Shown in pieces: positions 13,101 to 25,854 of a stretch of DNA of 64,000 bases (within the stretch, counting starts at the first letter, position 1; every line of letters begins with the position of its first letter). The position numbers were made by a program, and so were the translations under genes. The stretch is taken from the NCBI GenBank assembly GCA_963971225.1, contig OZ020267.1, positions 111,804,163 through 111,868,162 on the forward strand, written 5' to 3'. The stretch is from Melieria omissa. Taxonomy: Eukaryota; Arthropoda; Insecta; Diptera; Ulidiidae. The notes under the pieces were generated by a model. It was given only the letters and a program-made list of their open reading frames with translations. It had not been told where the DNA came from and did no database searches.

Positions 13101-16100
13101 TAAGTCGATGCTTTGAGTTGGTTGTATGGTTGTATGAGCCGATGTGTGAGAGAGATTGTCCTGGTGAAGATTGCTTCGGTGTCGGCGGTTGCTTTTCCGT
13201 ATCTCGTGTTCAATGTTCTGTAAAAAAAATTGATGTGTACTACTTAGAATTGACCGTTCTACGTTGCACTAACGGCACAGTAGCCGCATGACCAGTTTTG
13301 CCGAAGAAACAGGCGACCATTTTCTTCAATGTGCTGCGTGCCCGAACAAATCTTGTTGAATTTGGCTCGTCTTGGAAGATCCTTACGGTCGATTGCTGTT
13401 TTGTTTCGGGCTCATACGCATATATCCATGATTCGTCACTTATCACGATCTTATAAACGTCTTTCGAAGTACCGCGATCGAATTTTTCCATCATTTCTTT
13501 GCACCACTCGACAAGCTTTTTTTGAGCGATTGCCAAATTATGCGGGATTTAACGAAAATAAATCTTTCTGACAGCTAAATGTTTATGCAATATCGAATGC
13601 ACGGCCGTGGAACTAATGCCCAAAGATGCCTCTATCTCACGATATGTCACATGACGATCTTTCATTATGAGTTCACGTACAGCATTGATGGTTTCTGGCA
13701 CAATGACCGATTTCGGACGACCTTCACGAAATTCGTCCTGGAGTGAACGACGACCACGCTTGAATTCGTTAAACCAGTTATAAATTGTCATGAGGGTTGG
13801 TGCTTCATCAGTAAATGCAGAATGAAGGCGATCGAAGCACTGTTGTTGAGATAATTTACTTCGGAAATCGTAAAAAATTATTGCTTAAAAATGTTCACAA
13901 GTTAAATCCATTTTTTGACCGAGATGAATTTTTCAAGTCAGTGTTATCAACACAAATAGCGCTTGAACATCAAAATGTTCTAAGCACGTTTATGGTAAAA
14001 AATTACAAACTTTCAATAGCAATGTCAAATTTTTCGAAAACTAGACCATCCCTATTGAAAAAATATAAAAGACAGCCTACGTAATATCAAAAATTTGAAT
14101 TGAAATTGTCTAACCGAAAGCCTTAATAAAATTTTTCATAATTTTTTGTTCGTCCAACTAAAACTAAGTTTACTAATATTTAATAGAAGAAGATTTCTGC
14201 ATTAACTGAATCTAAATTAGTGTTAAAAGTGACGCCTGGCTTTATCAGTTTTGCTTTATCAGTGTCTAGCTGATTTTTAATGATGCTTTCATTTAATTAT
14301 ATGTGCATAAATTACAAACATAAATACACATATAAGAATACAAAGGTATTTTTTTTAAGACTTGCTGATTTTGTCACAGATAGCGTCTTTTCCAATCTTC
14401 CTTATTATAAAAATTCCAATATATTTTTAGTGCTTTCTGATAGCGAACGATTTAGATAATTAATAAGCATACAGAGAGAGAATCAGCTCTCACAAGCTGC
14501 CTGCCAAATTGTGGCACTATTTTTTTTATTTATCTAATAAGCCAATGAACATAAAGAACTTACTGACTATGGAAAAAATGAAATGAAAAAAACACAAATG
14601 AAGAAAACAGCTTAAACTTAAACTATTCATTAACATTTCATTGGAACTTTTTCACGGCCCAGGTGTGTCTTATTCTTTCTTCTTCTCTTCCTACCCCCTA
14701 GATACCAAATCACTAAGATTTTCTTGCATACTTTGCACACATAAGTATGTTTATTGTTATATTTAGTCATAATTAAAAAACGCACATAGCATTTCCTCAG
14801 TAAATTATGAACGCGCACATCCTCTTCCTGCCATTTTCGTTCACTAATTTCTGTTTAGTTACGTTCTAATTGAGAAGAAACGCCCAATTGCGTTATAAAT
14901 CGCACCATAAAAATAATCATTAAATAAATCCGCTGGCCATTCATTTTATTTAATTTCCCTACAGTTTTCTATACAAAAACATAATCGTTCGATTCAATCA
15001 AATGGACATAAATTGTTTCGTTTCATCTCGTTCGATTTGTACTAATTGTAAATTACTCAAGAATCAACACTAAAAAAACATATTACCCGAAGCGCAGCGA
15101 TTTAGACAAATTCAAACTCAAATAAAATCAAATCAATTACGAAACGTGTATTTACTCACTGGGGAATTGAGTGAAGTGTGCAGCGCGCACCAGCCGAGTT
15201 GAGTAATTAATTGTTCCGATTGAAAGAATAACAAAGCGCGCAAGACGCACAAGCAAATGCAGATGGAATCCCATCGGCACTGATAGATGAGGCGCCTCGT
15301 GGGGCCATTTGATAAGCGCGCATTTCCATCTTGACCCGTCAGCGCCGCATAATCAGAACTGCGCTCATTAGTGGACGCTAGCCGGCGATCGTCAATGCTA
15401 ATGCACGAACACGCAGCACAACCGCCAGCGATTAGTGGCAGCGCGTAATCTTGGACGCGCGCTTGTTGGCCAAACAGCCCACAGAGCGGCAGCCGCAGAC
15501 AGACGATCGCGGACCGTGGCACCTGTGGTGTTGAAAATATGCTATGAGAACTTGCTTCATTGGGTTGTGAGGGGGGAGGGGGATACAGCGTTCCATGCAG
15601 CGACTGGCGTACATTTCTATTTGTTGCTGTTGCTGCTGCTGGCTCGTCCGTTGTTTGACGTTGAATCAGGCATGGACGTGCTTGATTGATAGCATCGCAT
15701 CGCACTTCATACTCGTAAAAGTAACGAGCGAACGCAGCGCCGACGAATTATTGCGCCCGATTGGTATTTACCAATGAATTGTAGCCACTTTGGTAGGCAA
15801 TATTTTGGCTTTTATTTGTGCTTGAATTTATTTCTTGTTTTTGTTATGTATTCCATTCATTTGCACCTTGCCGCACCCGCACACGCTGGCGATCGCGCTC
15901 TGGCGTTGCTATTCCGCGTCTGATTAAGATGAATGTGCGGGCAATTGTGTTCGCGACCTCTCGGCCCCCTCCACCTCACCTATCACTGTCTGCCTTTCTA
16001 CGGTGTGCGGCGCCCTGCCACCAGCGGTTTTGCTCGTAATGCATGTTTGTTTTGGATATGTGTGAGTGTGTGTGTGGTTTTTTGAAAAACAAAAAATCGC

Positions 16101-17636
16101 CACACTCCATGCCGCACTCCGGGGTGGCAAAGTGATTGGCCATTAATGGCTAAAATGACACAGTCGGACATCTTTTTGAAGCTCATTAAAAATGATCGTT
16201 TAATAAGAGTTTATTAATTATGCGAACGAAGCATTCCTTGGACCTCGCCCCCATCTCGCCACGCCGGTTATGTGTTGCACTCTTGTCTGACTTGACAAAT
16301 TAATGCTGATTTTACTGTTACGCTTTTGGCATTGCGATTAATGCTTTTGAAACGCTTCGAAGGCAACGCAGCTGAAAGCTGGCTACGTTGCGGCTGATGG
16401 AGTTTGGTTGGTTTAGATGAAAACCAAACTGACTGTTTGCCGTCGGAAAGGGGTGTAAGACGACTTAACATATTGCAAGAAAAAACCAATAATTTTGGGA
16501 AAACAATTTTTCAAATCGTATCTTAGGAAAAATTTGTATTAGAAGCGAAAAAATTGATGAAAATCAAAGATATTGAAACTGCCGAAGCTCCTGGCTCAAG
16601 CTGACTAAGCGAGCTCTTTTAAATTTGAGTCTTCATACAACTGAGGCTCTAAGAATGCTATAAAAAAATATTCCAAGAAGAATGATACAAGAATAGAAAC
16701 AATAAATACAGTCTTTAAGTTTTACAACGCCAAACTATGTCGTTTTCTTTGCAGTACCGCTGCACACCCCCTTTGCCGCCTTGCCACATTCAACACTAAT
16801 GCGCTTTCATCAGCACAAGCCCAGCCCCGCCCACGCGCAGCTGTTGCCCGTGTCGACGGTGATGACATCGATGGCCGGACTCAAAACACTCCACAGCAGC
16901 CAAATATCGCTGCAAAGCTACGCCGCAACTTTAGCCAATCGATTTCCAACGAAAGCTCACAGTTTCGCCGACATTCCTGTGACAACGACGCAAAGCTTGG
17001 CCGGCCATCACGTGCATTCGCTGACCGGCCACCACCGCGCGCACCTGCCGCAGCCAAATCATGCACAACAACCATCGCCACTGCAGCTCTCAACTGGCAC
17101 AAGCGGCAGTGCTTTAAGCGCCGGCGGTGTTGGCGTCAGCAGCGGCAACAACAGCAATAATAGCGGCAACAATGCTAACAACAGCAACAATGGCGGCAAA
17201 CGGAAGCGCTCGTGGTCGCGAGCTGTGTTCAGCAATTTACAGCGCAAAGGACTGGAAATTCAATTCCAGCAGCAGAAATACATAACGAAACCGGACCGCC
17301 GGAAGCTGGCAGCGCGTTTAAATCTAACGGATGCACAGGTGAGTGGCAATTAAACATGCATAATGCACAGTCTGAACGAGTGGTAATTTATTTGACTGGT
17401 TGTAGGTGAAAGTGTGGTTTCAGAATCGACGCATGAAATGGCGTCATACGCGCGAGAATTTGAAAAGCGGTCAGGAGAAGCAAGTGACCACAGCTGCACC
17501 GACGGCGTCTAATGCCGAGAGCGAAAAGTTGCCGGATGCAGAACGTGAACGCGAGCTGGGCTATTCCAGTGATGATTCATCCAGCGTGGAGATGAGCGAG
17601 AATGACGACGATGATGAAATTGATGTGGTGGAGTAG
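7177..17636 (+). CDS. H2.0: homeobox transcription factor H2.0
   Basis: Exons 7177-7711, 16755-17338 and 17406-17636 give 449 residues. Intron 1 is about 9 kb (TCGG/GTAAGT, TTTGCAG) and intron 2 is 67 bases (CACAG/GTGAGT, TTGTAG). An eh1-type repressor motif, FSVDRLL, lies at residues 71-77 (Groucho binding is the known role of such motifs). The middle is rich in Ser, His, Asn and Gly. The homeodomain is at about residues 330-389, with helix 3 VKVWFQNRRMKWRHT, Gln at position 50 and Asn at 51; intron 2 cuts just before helix-3 position 45. The tail is acidic. The homeodomain matches the H2.0/HLX class, which acts in visceral mesoderm in Drosophila. The drosophilid protein is a similar length (about 420 residues from memory). 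Start: first ATG of the eh1-containing ORF. Confidence 0.95.
8149..9387 (-). mobile_element. mariner element, near full length, dead
   Basis: It lies in H2.0 intron 1. Terminal inverted repeats of at least 27 bases match exactly: CCAGGTATATCAGTATGAAG at 8149 and its reverse complement ending at 9387. Both are flanked by the TA target duplication expected of mariner (8147-8148 and 9388-9389). At 1,239 bases it is the size of an intact mariner. The transposase is on the minus strand, opposite to the host gene. Confidence 0.93.
8225..9219 (-). pseudogene. mariner transposase, frameshifted
   Basis: Minus-strand remnant of a transposase of about 330 residues, now split over at least four overlapping frames (9219-8950, 8983-8678, 8639-8373 and 8470-8225). 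In order it shows the N-terminal helix-turn-helix region (RATCKRWFQRFRNNGFDV), a linker with WVPHEL, the first catalytic block (VIGDENGS), the second Asp in LLHDNAPAHKA, and the C-terminal LPERW...SNGQYFE signature. With several frameshifts it cannot encode an active enzyme. Confidence 0.9.
9388..12849. other. H2.0 intron 1, middle part
   Basis: No convincing exon. Two open minus-strand frames at 10062-10507 overlap by four bases and match nothing I recognise. 11240-12310 is GC-richer, with a short AC run at 11363-11390. These islands are plausible intronic enhancers of a developmental gene, which is inference only. Confidence 0.4.
12850..13911 (-). mobile_element. second mariner remnant, transposase pseudogene
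   Basis: Minus-strand mariner/SETMAR-like transposase in H2.0 intron 1, starting at ATG 13911 and broken by a stop and several frameshifts. Visible blocks are the N-terminal region with TIYNWFNEFKRGRRSL, the second helix-turn-helix (VTYREIEASLGISSTAVHS), the first catalytic Asp in ISDESWIYAYEPE, the second Asp region LHQDN, the third-Asp region around PPYSSDLAPN (its final Asp altered), and a C-terminal block ending WFERMQKY. No matching terminal repeats were found by eye, so the outer limits are approximate. It is a different lineage from the copy at 8149. Confidence 0.85.
13912..16754. other. H2.0 intron 1, 3' part
   Basis: No exon recognised. 15130-16260 is GC-richer than its surroundings and carries several accidental open frames on both strands, plus a short GT run at 16060-16080. 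It could hold regulatory DNA for H2.0. The polypyrimidine tract and TTTGCAG at 16747-16754 form the acceptor for exon 2. Confidence 0.4.
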
Positions 17637-17835
17637 AGGATGGACAGCAGTAGAGGCTGTTCTGCTGACTGGTTATTGTCATAAAGAATTTAAGTAGATT
17701 TTAGTGAACATGTTAAATGTTAGTATTTATTGTAAAATAATTTGTAAAACTTTGTTACCATCTTCCACATACGATAATTTGTTGCAATATTGTTAAATAC
17801 TCATAATTGTAGTTTTCACATATTCGATACTTGCC

Positions 17836-17841
17836 AATAAA
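17836..17841 (+). terminator. H2.0 polyadenylation signal
   Basis: AATAAA about 200 bases after the H2.0 stop, followed within 30 bases by a GT-rich stretch (GTTGTGTTATTGTGTC), the usual cleavage-site arrangement. Confidence 0.7.
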
Positions 17842-19366
17842 ATTTATATTGCTGTACAAGTTGTGTTATTGTGTCTCAAACATGGGTTGTACTTAGATAG
17901 ACTTGGACTTGACAGAAATATTGCTTTACTGCAGGTAGACTGCAATTGTTCCTCCCATATTTAGTTGTGTTAAAGCCAGAAACATTAATATTTCTTCCAA
18001 CCTTATAGTGGAAATGTGTAGGGGGCGGGTAAAAAAAATATTTGGGGGGTTTTAAAAAGTAATTCCTTAATATTCATAAAAGTTTTTTTGTTATATGCCT
18101 TTTAATATGTATGTAGTTTTAAAGTGGACCCTAATATTTCGGGGGGTTTCAACCCCCAAAATCATCCCCTGAATCCGCCACTGGTGTAGAGCGTTCGCCA
18201 CAATTTGTCACTAATTAAAATTGTTTAGAAAAATACTACACTTTTCCCACAATGTGTATGGAATAAATATTCATTGGCATAGATATCATAAAGTCGGAGA
18301 TATTCGCGTATTTCTGGCTTTAAGAAAACAATACAAATAGTTACTTTTTATAAGATATGGGATGAAAAATTAAAGTCTATCTGCATTTGCTTTAAGTTTA
18401 TATTTTCAAAAGTTTTGTATATGTTCCAAAAGAAAAGGTTGAAGGTAGTTTTGAGAATGTCTGTTCGAGAACAAAATTTAAAAAATACCATATTCAATTA
18501 AGCGCGATTTTAGAGACCTGCTCAGGATAGCAGCAATGGAGTAGGTTTTTTCAAAATTTATTTATTTTCCAGTTTAATTTTCTGGATTAAGATGACTAAA
18601 ACCCTTCTTAGAAACAAGTTAGTGCAGCATTTTTTGACTTTAGATCTGACTTAAGCACCGGTGCTACAACCAACTAGCAATTTCCTACTGAAGAATTACT
18701 AAAGAATTATTTTTCCTGATTATTGCAAGCAGATAGAAGTTAAGTTAATTTATTTTAAGTTAGTTTATTCTTTAGCAACATGACTGACACACGCATTTCA
18801 ATTCGCTCTAATCATTGCCGCTGCAAATAGTCGACATTAATGAAATTAATTAAAATTAATTAAACCAAATTTGACAACAGCAGCAAACAAAAAAAAAACA
18901 AACAAGAGACGGCCAACTGGCCACAGCCATCTCCGGCTGCTATCGAGCGCCCAAGTTCATGTCGGTTAATTAGGGGAATTCCGCTGTGATCAGCGAAATT
19001 CGATATTCAAGAGACAAACCGACAAGAACCTTCTAATCTACGCGCGCATATGATAAAAACAAAAACAACTACAACTACAAATACAAAAATTGTGCACAGT
19101 GGAAATGGAGTGCGTCGAATAACAGCAGCAGCAACAGTAGCCGCTACAATAACAACAACATAAGTACAGAAATTGAAAACACGCAAATTCAGACAGCTTA
19201 ACGATTCTCGACATTGAGCGGCGCTGGCAGTTAATGCCGGAGCGGCTATACGTCCAGTCGATTGCAAATAAGTGATGAACAATTTACAATTTACAATTGC
19301 AAAAGCAACAAATGCAAACAACTACGGTTTAGCGTGTAATTAAACCGCAGAAGGTGACAGCCAACA
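17842..19366. other. intergenic between H2.0 and SAM-SH2 gene
   Basis: No coding gene. A probable transposon remnant lies at 18000-18186. The part from about 18780 to 19366 has CAG/CAA-rich runs and probably includes the promoter and 5' UTR of the next gene. Confidence 0.5.
18018..18186. repeat. degenerate transposon-like fragment with G/C runs
   Basis: It contains G-run/C-run arms (TTGGGGGGTTTT near 18050, GGGGGGTTTCAACCCCC near 18140) and ends in CCCCTGAATCCGCCACTG. From general experience that ending is typical of dispersed transposon termini in animal genomes. The element type is not identifiable and no coding sequence is left. Confidence 0.4.
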
Positions 19367-22300
19367 ATGGGAAATGTACAGACGCGACAATACGACGCCA
19401 GGGGCATGGCGCATCGGCGTGGAAGTACGTTACATAATCCATATCTGTATAGCACATTGGAATCAATAAGTCGTCATTGCTGTTGTTGTTGTTGTTGTTG
19501 TCGACTGCAGGTATCTCATGGAACTTTCGCTATCCGTCATTGCGTAGACGCGAGCATCCCACCATGATGGTCTTCAATATGAAGCTGAGCATCTCCGATT
19601 GGCTGGACCTGCTCGATCTGCAGCAGTATGAAGGTAAATGTTACATTAGCGAAAGTAATATATCTATTCCAAAAAATACAAATTAATTAAAAATACAATT
19701 ACAACAATACAAGCGAGTGTTTATATGTGGCGCAGCCAATTTTCAGATGTACAATCGCGTGGAGGATATACTCGATCTGAGCGAGAGCGATCTGAAAGCC
19801 AAAGGTGTACGCAATCCATCGCATCGCGCCAAAATGCTGTCCAGTCTGGTGGGCGTGCAGGCCAAGCGGCGCCAATCGATGAACATTGAAGGTGGCTAAC
19901 GGTGAAGAGTTGCATGCTTGTGTGACTAACTCGTAATATCTTCGTTTCTCGTGCAGTGTCAACGCTGCCGCGCTCCTGCGAGCGACGCAAAAACTCCTGT
20001 CCGCCGCTTTATCTATCGGATGCCAGGGATCTCTACGGCACAGTGCGACGCCATAGCAGTCAGTGCAACTCGTTGGCCAGCAGCAAGAATAGCGTCGATC
20101 GAAAGCGTTTGACTTGCGACGATGCAAATATGATGTGAGTGAATTTAATTTACTGATAAAATTACTGATTCAAGTTTTTAAATTATATTGAATGAAGTTA
20201 AATGAGGTAGAGATAAGTTTTAAGATGTTGTTTAGGTTTATTTAGACTTTAAGTTAATAGAACTAACCATTTACATAACTTTTAATCGTCGTACCTGAGT
20301 CCCAGGGACTCACTACGAATTTTTTCTCTCTCTGTTCTCTAAATGTTTGTTTTATCTATCATTATAAAAGTGCATTTTTGCTTAAGTTACGTGCGTACGT
20401 TACATATATGGTTTGAGTTCTGTTATTTAGATAAAGAAAAGTATGAGTCCCTGGAACTCAGGGTGGGTAGTTATGTAATTTTTTTGGGGGTGGACACAGT
20501 TTTAGTAACACAACGGGCCTCATGGTCCCTTATCTATCTACATTTCACTCTATTTTTCTATTCTTATTTTTTAACAGAAATAACTGAAGATATGCTTAGA
20601 AAGATGTTGTTTTCGCAAATAAGTCCTTATAAAATCGTGGTATTGACTTGCTAGCGGGCATAGAAGGTAGCGGGTCCAGATTACTACTTGAAAAGAAGAA
20701 AATTAACCGGAACCGAGAGCCGAAAACTATACCCGAACGTATAAATTTCTCATAGCACAAATTTACTTAAACATACCAAAACAGCATAAACAAAATTTTA
20801 TTGCATTCTTCAGAATCATAAACTATATTTCCTGCTTTCGTGAATAAGTTGTCAGCTCTAACTAGTTAGACGATTTTTAAGTTGGGAGTTCAATGCTTAC
20901 TAAGTTACCTGAAAGTGTTCAGAGTATGTATTACTAATACGATTCATGATTGGAACTTCATTTGATATTAGGAATCCAATGGGTTTATTCTTTATATCGA
21001 ACTAAACAAAGTTCCATTCAAATAGTTCATAGATTTAATCTAAACAAAAAAATACTTAGTTATGTCACTGAGGTAGATGTTTTACTTCTACCACTTTATT
21101 TGGCCAACCTATTTTCAACCCAAATGCTTTGGATTCTTTGTTTTAAGTTAGTCTCAATCTGAACCGTTTAAAAGACAACATAGTCTTGTATATAGTCTAG
21201 ATTTCTTATGCATTAGAGCCTCGGGGATTTTGTTTCATGTTTGTTAAAATAAATTTACATATTTTCAGTTTTCAGGTAATTTTTATTGAATTTTTAAAAG
21301 AGTAAAATTGTTGAATTTTTTTTACTATCTAAAGATTCAAATTTAGTTGGAAATTTGAAAGTTGCACACGTGAAGTATGTTCAAAATTGTAGAAAAATGC
21401 AGAGTGGTTAAAAAAGGAATACATTACAAACTGGGGAGGTCATGGAGAATATAATGAAGCAGTATTCTGTTCACAAAGATGAAAATAAATAGAGAGAATA
21501 GTAAGAAATATTCTTTGTGGAATATTTTTCTACAAAATTCTATCATTTTAAGCTTTAGAATTTAATATTATAACAATGTATTGTTTGGATATTTTATAAA
21601 AAAAAATATCTCAAGTTTGAGTGCATACTTGAAACATATTTTTCAAGTAATTTTAATCAATAGGATGTGGGACTCAAGGGCCTTGAAACTTTATATCTGC
21701 CAAAAGCCACTAAAAAACTTTAGCCTTTAAAAGCTAATAGAACTCAATACGAATCTTTCCATCCATCAACAACCAACTTCTGGCAGCAAACAACGCTGAT
21801 TATAAGTTTATATCCTCAACGGCGAGTGCCGTCAATCATGATTATAGCGCACGATTTCCGCGCATGCTTACAAAAAATTCCTTTTTCTCAATCTGTACTT
21901 CACAACAACACATTCGGCGCGTATTCATAGTGAGCACAATAAGGCTGAGGGTTGCATGATACAATGAGCAATTTTTTGTGAGGATATGTGAAAGGATATT
22001 TTCGAGCATACGTTAGGGGAGTGTTGGATTTACAACTGAAATACGGGCGCCAGCGTTGTGTGTAGTATTCGAGATGCACGCCGAGGAGTGTGTGTTGCGT
22101 AGACGTCGGTTTTCGCATAAGGAAGTGAATAATTTTGGGCAGGGCCGACACTAAAAGTTGCTATGCACAAATACTGCAGATTATTACTTTAGCTACAAAA
22201 CATAATTTTAAAAAATATACATATTTAATGTAAATTGAAAAAAGTCGAATAACGAATCAAGCAACGAATTTTATATCAGGTTTTGGAAATTTTCATAATG

Positions 22301-25300
22301 AGTAAATTGGAATAGACGAATATTCGAGCAATGATTTGCAGTGAGTATAAAGTAAACTAATTTTGATTTAATATATTTGCAACTTGTGTGTTTTTAATTG
22401 CAATACAACTAAATTTTATTATAGTTGAGAATTTGTAGACAAAATCTGCATTTCTTGGCTTAGTTACATATAATGTCTAGTTGCCGCATTTGTTAGACTT
22501 GAACTTCAAAAAAGTTCCCACTCACACCTGCCGCCAGACGAAAGCAATGGGAGAGGCCAAACGTTAGTGGTGGGAGTAGCAAAAGTCTCAATGGGATTTT
22601 TGTTGTATTAAATTCACATTTTGTGAATCCCTTTTCCGATTTAGTAGTTTCACTTGCGCACTGTTTTCATTCTATATCTGGCAGCTATGAGGAAATAGAT
22701 GCACCAGAAAGTGATTCACCAACCATAACACCAGCTCCAACACCAACCAGCCGTTCCAGTTGTGCCGATTTGGTCGACTACGCCAACAACATGGAACAAG
22801 GCTCCACCCCAAATTTGGCCGCAATGCAGTCGGCCCAACCCCACAGCATCTCAACTGCGGCGGCGAGCACACCGACCAGCGAGCAGCACGAGGCCATCGC
22901 GTTGAAGAAGGCGCTCGAATGGGAGCTCAGTTTGGACTCGCGCGATTTGCGATCGCACGCATGGTATCACGGGCCGCTGTCGCGTCAGCGCGCCGAGGAG
23001 ATTGTGCAGCGCGAGGGCGACTTTCTGATACGAGATTGCGGCTCGCAGCCGGACAACTATGTGCTCACCTGTCGCTCAAAAGCGTCAGTGTTGCATTTTG
23101 TCCTAAATAAGGTGAGCAATGGAGGGTGAGACAAGCTACTTTTTCTCTTATGAAAATGAATTAACATTTAAATATAAAATATTTTAGTGGTATTAATATT
23201 TTGTGTATCAGTTTATATTTTTTTATAATGTTTGATGCTGAATCAAGGGTTATAAGCTCTTTAACACAGATAACCACTTGTAAAGAGAAGCACAGGGGAA
23301 CTTTAATTACTTTCCTCTCAGTCTCAGTTGATGTATTAATCTCAGTTTTTTTCAGAATACTTTTACAATTTTTGTAATCAACTTCCCAAAATATACAAAA
23401 TCAACATCCACTAAACCGTTACAGATTCTCCTTCAACCCGAGACGGTTTACGAGCGCGTTCAGTACCAGTTTGAAGAGGACGCTTTCGACGCCGTTCCCG
23501 ATCTCATAACTTTCTATGTCGGTTCAGGTATATTCCATGATGGTTTTTATGACTTCGCCCTAACTGATATGATATCTTTCCATCTGTAGGCAAACCGATA
23601 TCGGCCGCATCCGGCGCACGCATACAATACCCGTGCAATCGTACATATCCGCTTTCGTTTTATGGCCACAAAATCGTGGGCAACCAGCTGCACACGCAAA
23701 TGCTGGCCGGCACACGCGGCGCCAGTCCGCTGAACTCGCCGCTCGGCAGCAATGCCGGATTTCGCTTCGGCTGCGGCGTCATGCCGCAGCACGCGCAGCA
23801 GCCATCCACGCACAGCCCAATGTCGTCGCCGCCGCGCGTCAAGCGCGACACACCGCCGCGACTGCCGTCAAAGAAGCAACGCTCGCAGAGTCTCACACCC
23901 GCGCAGTCAATGCCCGGCATGCGACCGAACATGGTTGGCGAAGTGTGCTCCAGCGCTGACGGTGTGATTCAGGCTGGCGGCGGCAACGACTGTGCCAGCG
24001 CCAATGGCGGCTTCAGGGAGGGTCGTCGCTTCAGCAACTTTGAGAAGAGTGTACTGATCGAGGCGGCGAGCAGCGAGCTGCAGCTGCACGCGCACTTGGA
24101 GCATCTGGCGCACACGGGCAAACTGAACGGCAACGGCTTTCAGACGATTGCACGCTGCTCGGCGGCCGGCGAGGCAGTGGATCACTTCAAGTTCACCACA
24201 CACTCGCTGCCGCGGCCCGCTACCAACAATGTGCGCGGCAATTTGGGACGCATGTCCAGCTTGGCGCGCGACTACAGCTTGGACTCGGCGGGCCTGAGCT
24301 CCAGTCTGGAGGGCAAGCAGATACCGGAGTTGCCGGAGAAGGCGCCTAGTCCGCCGCCGAAGCCAATGCGTACTGCCGCCCAGTTGCGCAAGGACAAGGA
24401 GTACTCGCTAGAACAGCAACAGATTGCCGCACATCGCGCTGGCGTTGCGGCGTATCATGCGAGCGGCTCCGACTCGGGCAATGGCTCGGGCGACTCGCTC
24501 CAGAGTTCGCTGCCCGGCGATGTGGGCGAGTTTACGCAGCACCGCGGCGTCATCATAAAGAATCCGCGCTTCATGAGCAACTCGGCCTCGTCGGCCACGC
24601 TGAAAAGCCTCACCGAATTCGATACTGTCATGGCAGAGGACCAGCTCTTCATGCTGGAAATACCGGACTTTAAGCCGGTAAGTTGAACCGTGGCCCGGTT
24701 TTTCGATTGCTGGCTCACAAACTGCCCTTTTAGGTGTCGAAATTCGATATCGAAAACTATGTGACGCTGTTGCTGCCATCGGTGGACAACAAGCCGCTGG
24801 ATGGCGATGCGCTCAGCACCTTCAAGATGATGTTGCTGGAGACGGGGCCGAAAATCATTGCCGAGCATGTAACGCGCATCGACATTGGACTGCTGATCGA
24901 CGAGCTGCCCGAGGACGCCGAACGCAATGTGCTGGACTGTTGCGGGCTGGAAATGCTCACACTGCCGCACGGCAAAGTCTTTCGCGCGGACCTGGTCGAG
25001 CGTACGCAGTGCATTAAACTAATGGTGGCCGTCACCATACTAACCTGCCAGACGGACCTGGACCGCGCGGAGCTGCTCAGCAAATGGATACAGATTGCAG
25101 TGGAGACCAAGACTGCGCTCGGCAATCTGTTTGGCTTCTGCGCCATAATGCTGGGTCTGTGCATGCAACAGGTGAGCTTTTGCTTAGTCTCGGATATTTT
25201 TTAATTCATTAAACATGGCATATTGTTGGCAGATACAAAAACTGGAAAATGCTTGGCACATATTGCGTCAAAAGTACACCGACAGCGCGTTCACCTTCGA

Positions 25301-25854
25301 GGCGAAATTGCGCCCCACGCTGATCAGCATGAACGAGTGCACCAATCCGCAGGCGCCCAACACTACGGTGCCGCATGTACTGCTCTATGCGCTGCTCAAG
25401 GATCGGCCCATCATCGACATAATCAACATCAACAATCCCAACATAGCTGACCGATCCTCGCTGTATAACACTTGCATCACCTCTTGGGAGAGCAAAGCCG
25501 ACGACTTTGGTATGTTCATTAATTTCCAGCACTTGGATTCGGCGCGTGGTTTTCTCAAAAATCTCGACTTGTTTCGAAAAAACGCCAAAGTGGTGCTGGA
25601 GGAGGCCAATTCGCGTTTGGACGAGCTGCTAGGCGATGCTTTCAGGTTTGATGCGTTTGGACGGTTTTTCCAAAAAAATACAAAAACCAATTATATTTCA
25701 ATTCGTTTGCAGAACTGAGTTTCATGTGAAATTCCTATGGGGCAGCAAAGGCGTTACGGCCAGCGCTGAGGATCGCCACTCGAAGCTGGAAAAGGTGCTC
25801 GCGCTAATGGCTGATAAATTTTGCAGCGCCGACAACAACACAGCTGCTGCCTAA
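19367..25854 (+). CDS. SAM-SH2 adaptor of the NSP/BCAR3 family
   Basis: Ten exons: 19367-19424, 19511-19633, 19736-19891, 19957-20134, 22685-23111, 23425-23527, 23590-24677, 24734-25171, 25233-25645 and 25713-25854. All phases agree and the product is 1,041 residues. A SAM domain sits at about residues 46-110 (ISDWLDLLDLQQYE to KAKGVRNPSHRAKMLSSLV). An SH2 domain is at about 264-353, with WYHGPLSR, phosphotyrosine Arg in GDFLIRD, and the DAVPDLITFYVG end. A long Ser/Pro-rich linker follows, then a CDC25-homology/NSP domain from about 710 to the C-terminus. In vertebrate NSP proteins this last domain binds the FAT domain of p130Cas and has lost exchange activity; the same role downstream of tyrosine kinases and integrins is inferred here. 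It resembles Drosophila CG9098 as I recall it. The start is the ATG of exon 1, whose splice phase fits; it may not be the only promoter. Confidence 0.9.
20135..22684. other. 2.5 kb intron of the SAM-SH2 gene
   Basis: AT-rich intron between the SAM-coding and SH2-coding exons (donor ATGAT/GTGAGT, acceptor TATCTGGCAG). It contains an inverted-repeat pair at 20296-20463 and otherwise only short accidental ORFs, for example 20343-20654 and 21900-22151. Confidence 0.7.
20296..20463. repeat. inverted repeat with palindromic arms
   Basis: CTGAGTCCCAGGGACTCA at about 20296 and TGAGTCCCTGGAACTCAG at about 20445 form an 18-base inverted repeat with one mismatch. Each arm is also nearly self-complementary (GAGTCCC-A-GGGACTC). 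The 168-base span could be a small MITE or hairpin. No target duplication was recognised. Confidence 0.5.

Noticed and set aside
15133..15705. 190-residue minus-strand ORF in H2.0 intron 1
   Set aside because: No recognisable domain, mixed low-complexity composition, and both strands are open in this GC-richer island. More likely chance or regulatory DNA.
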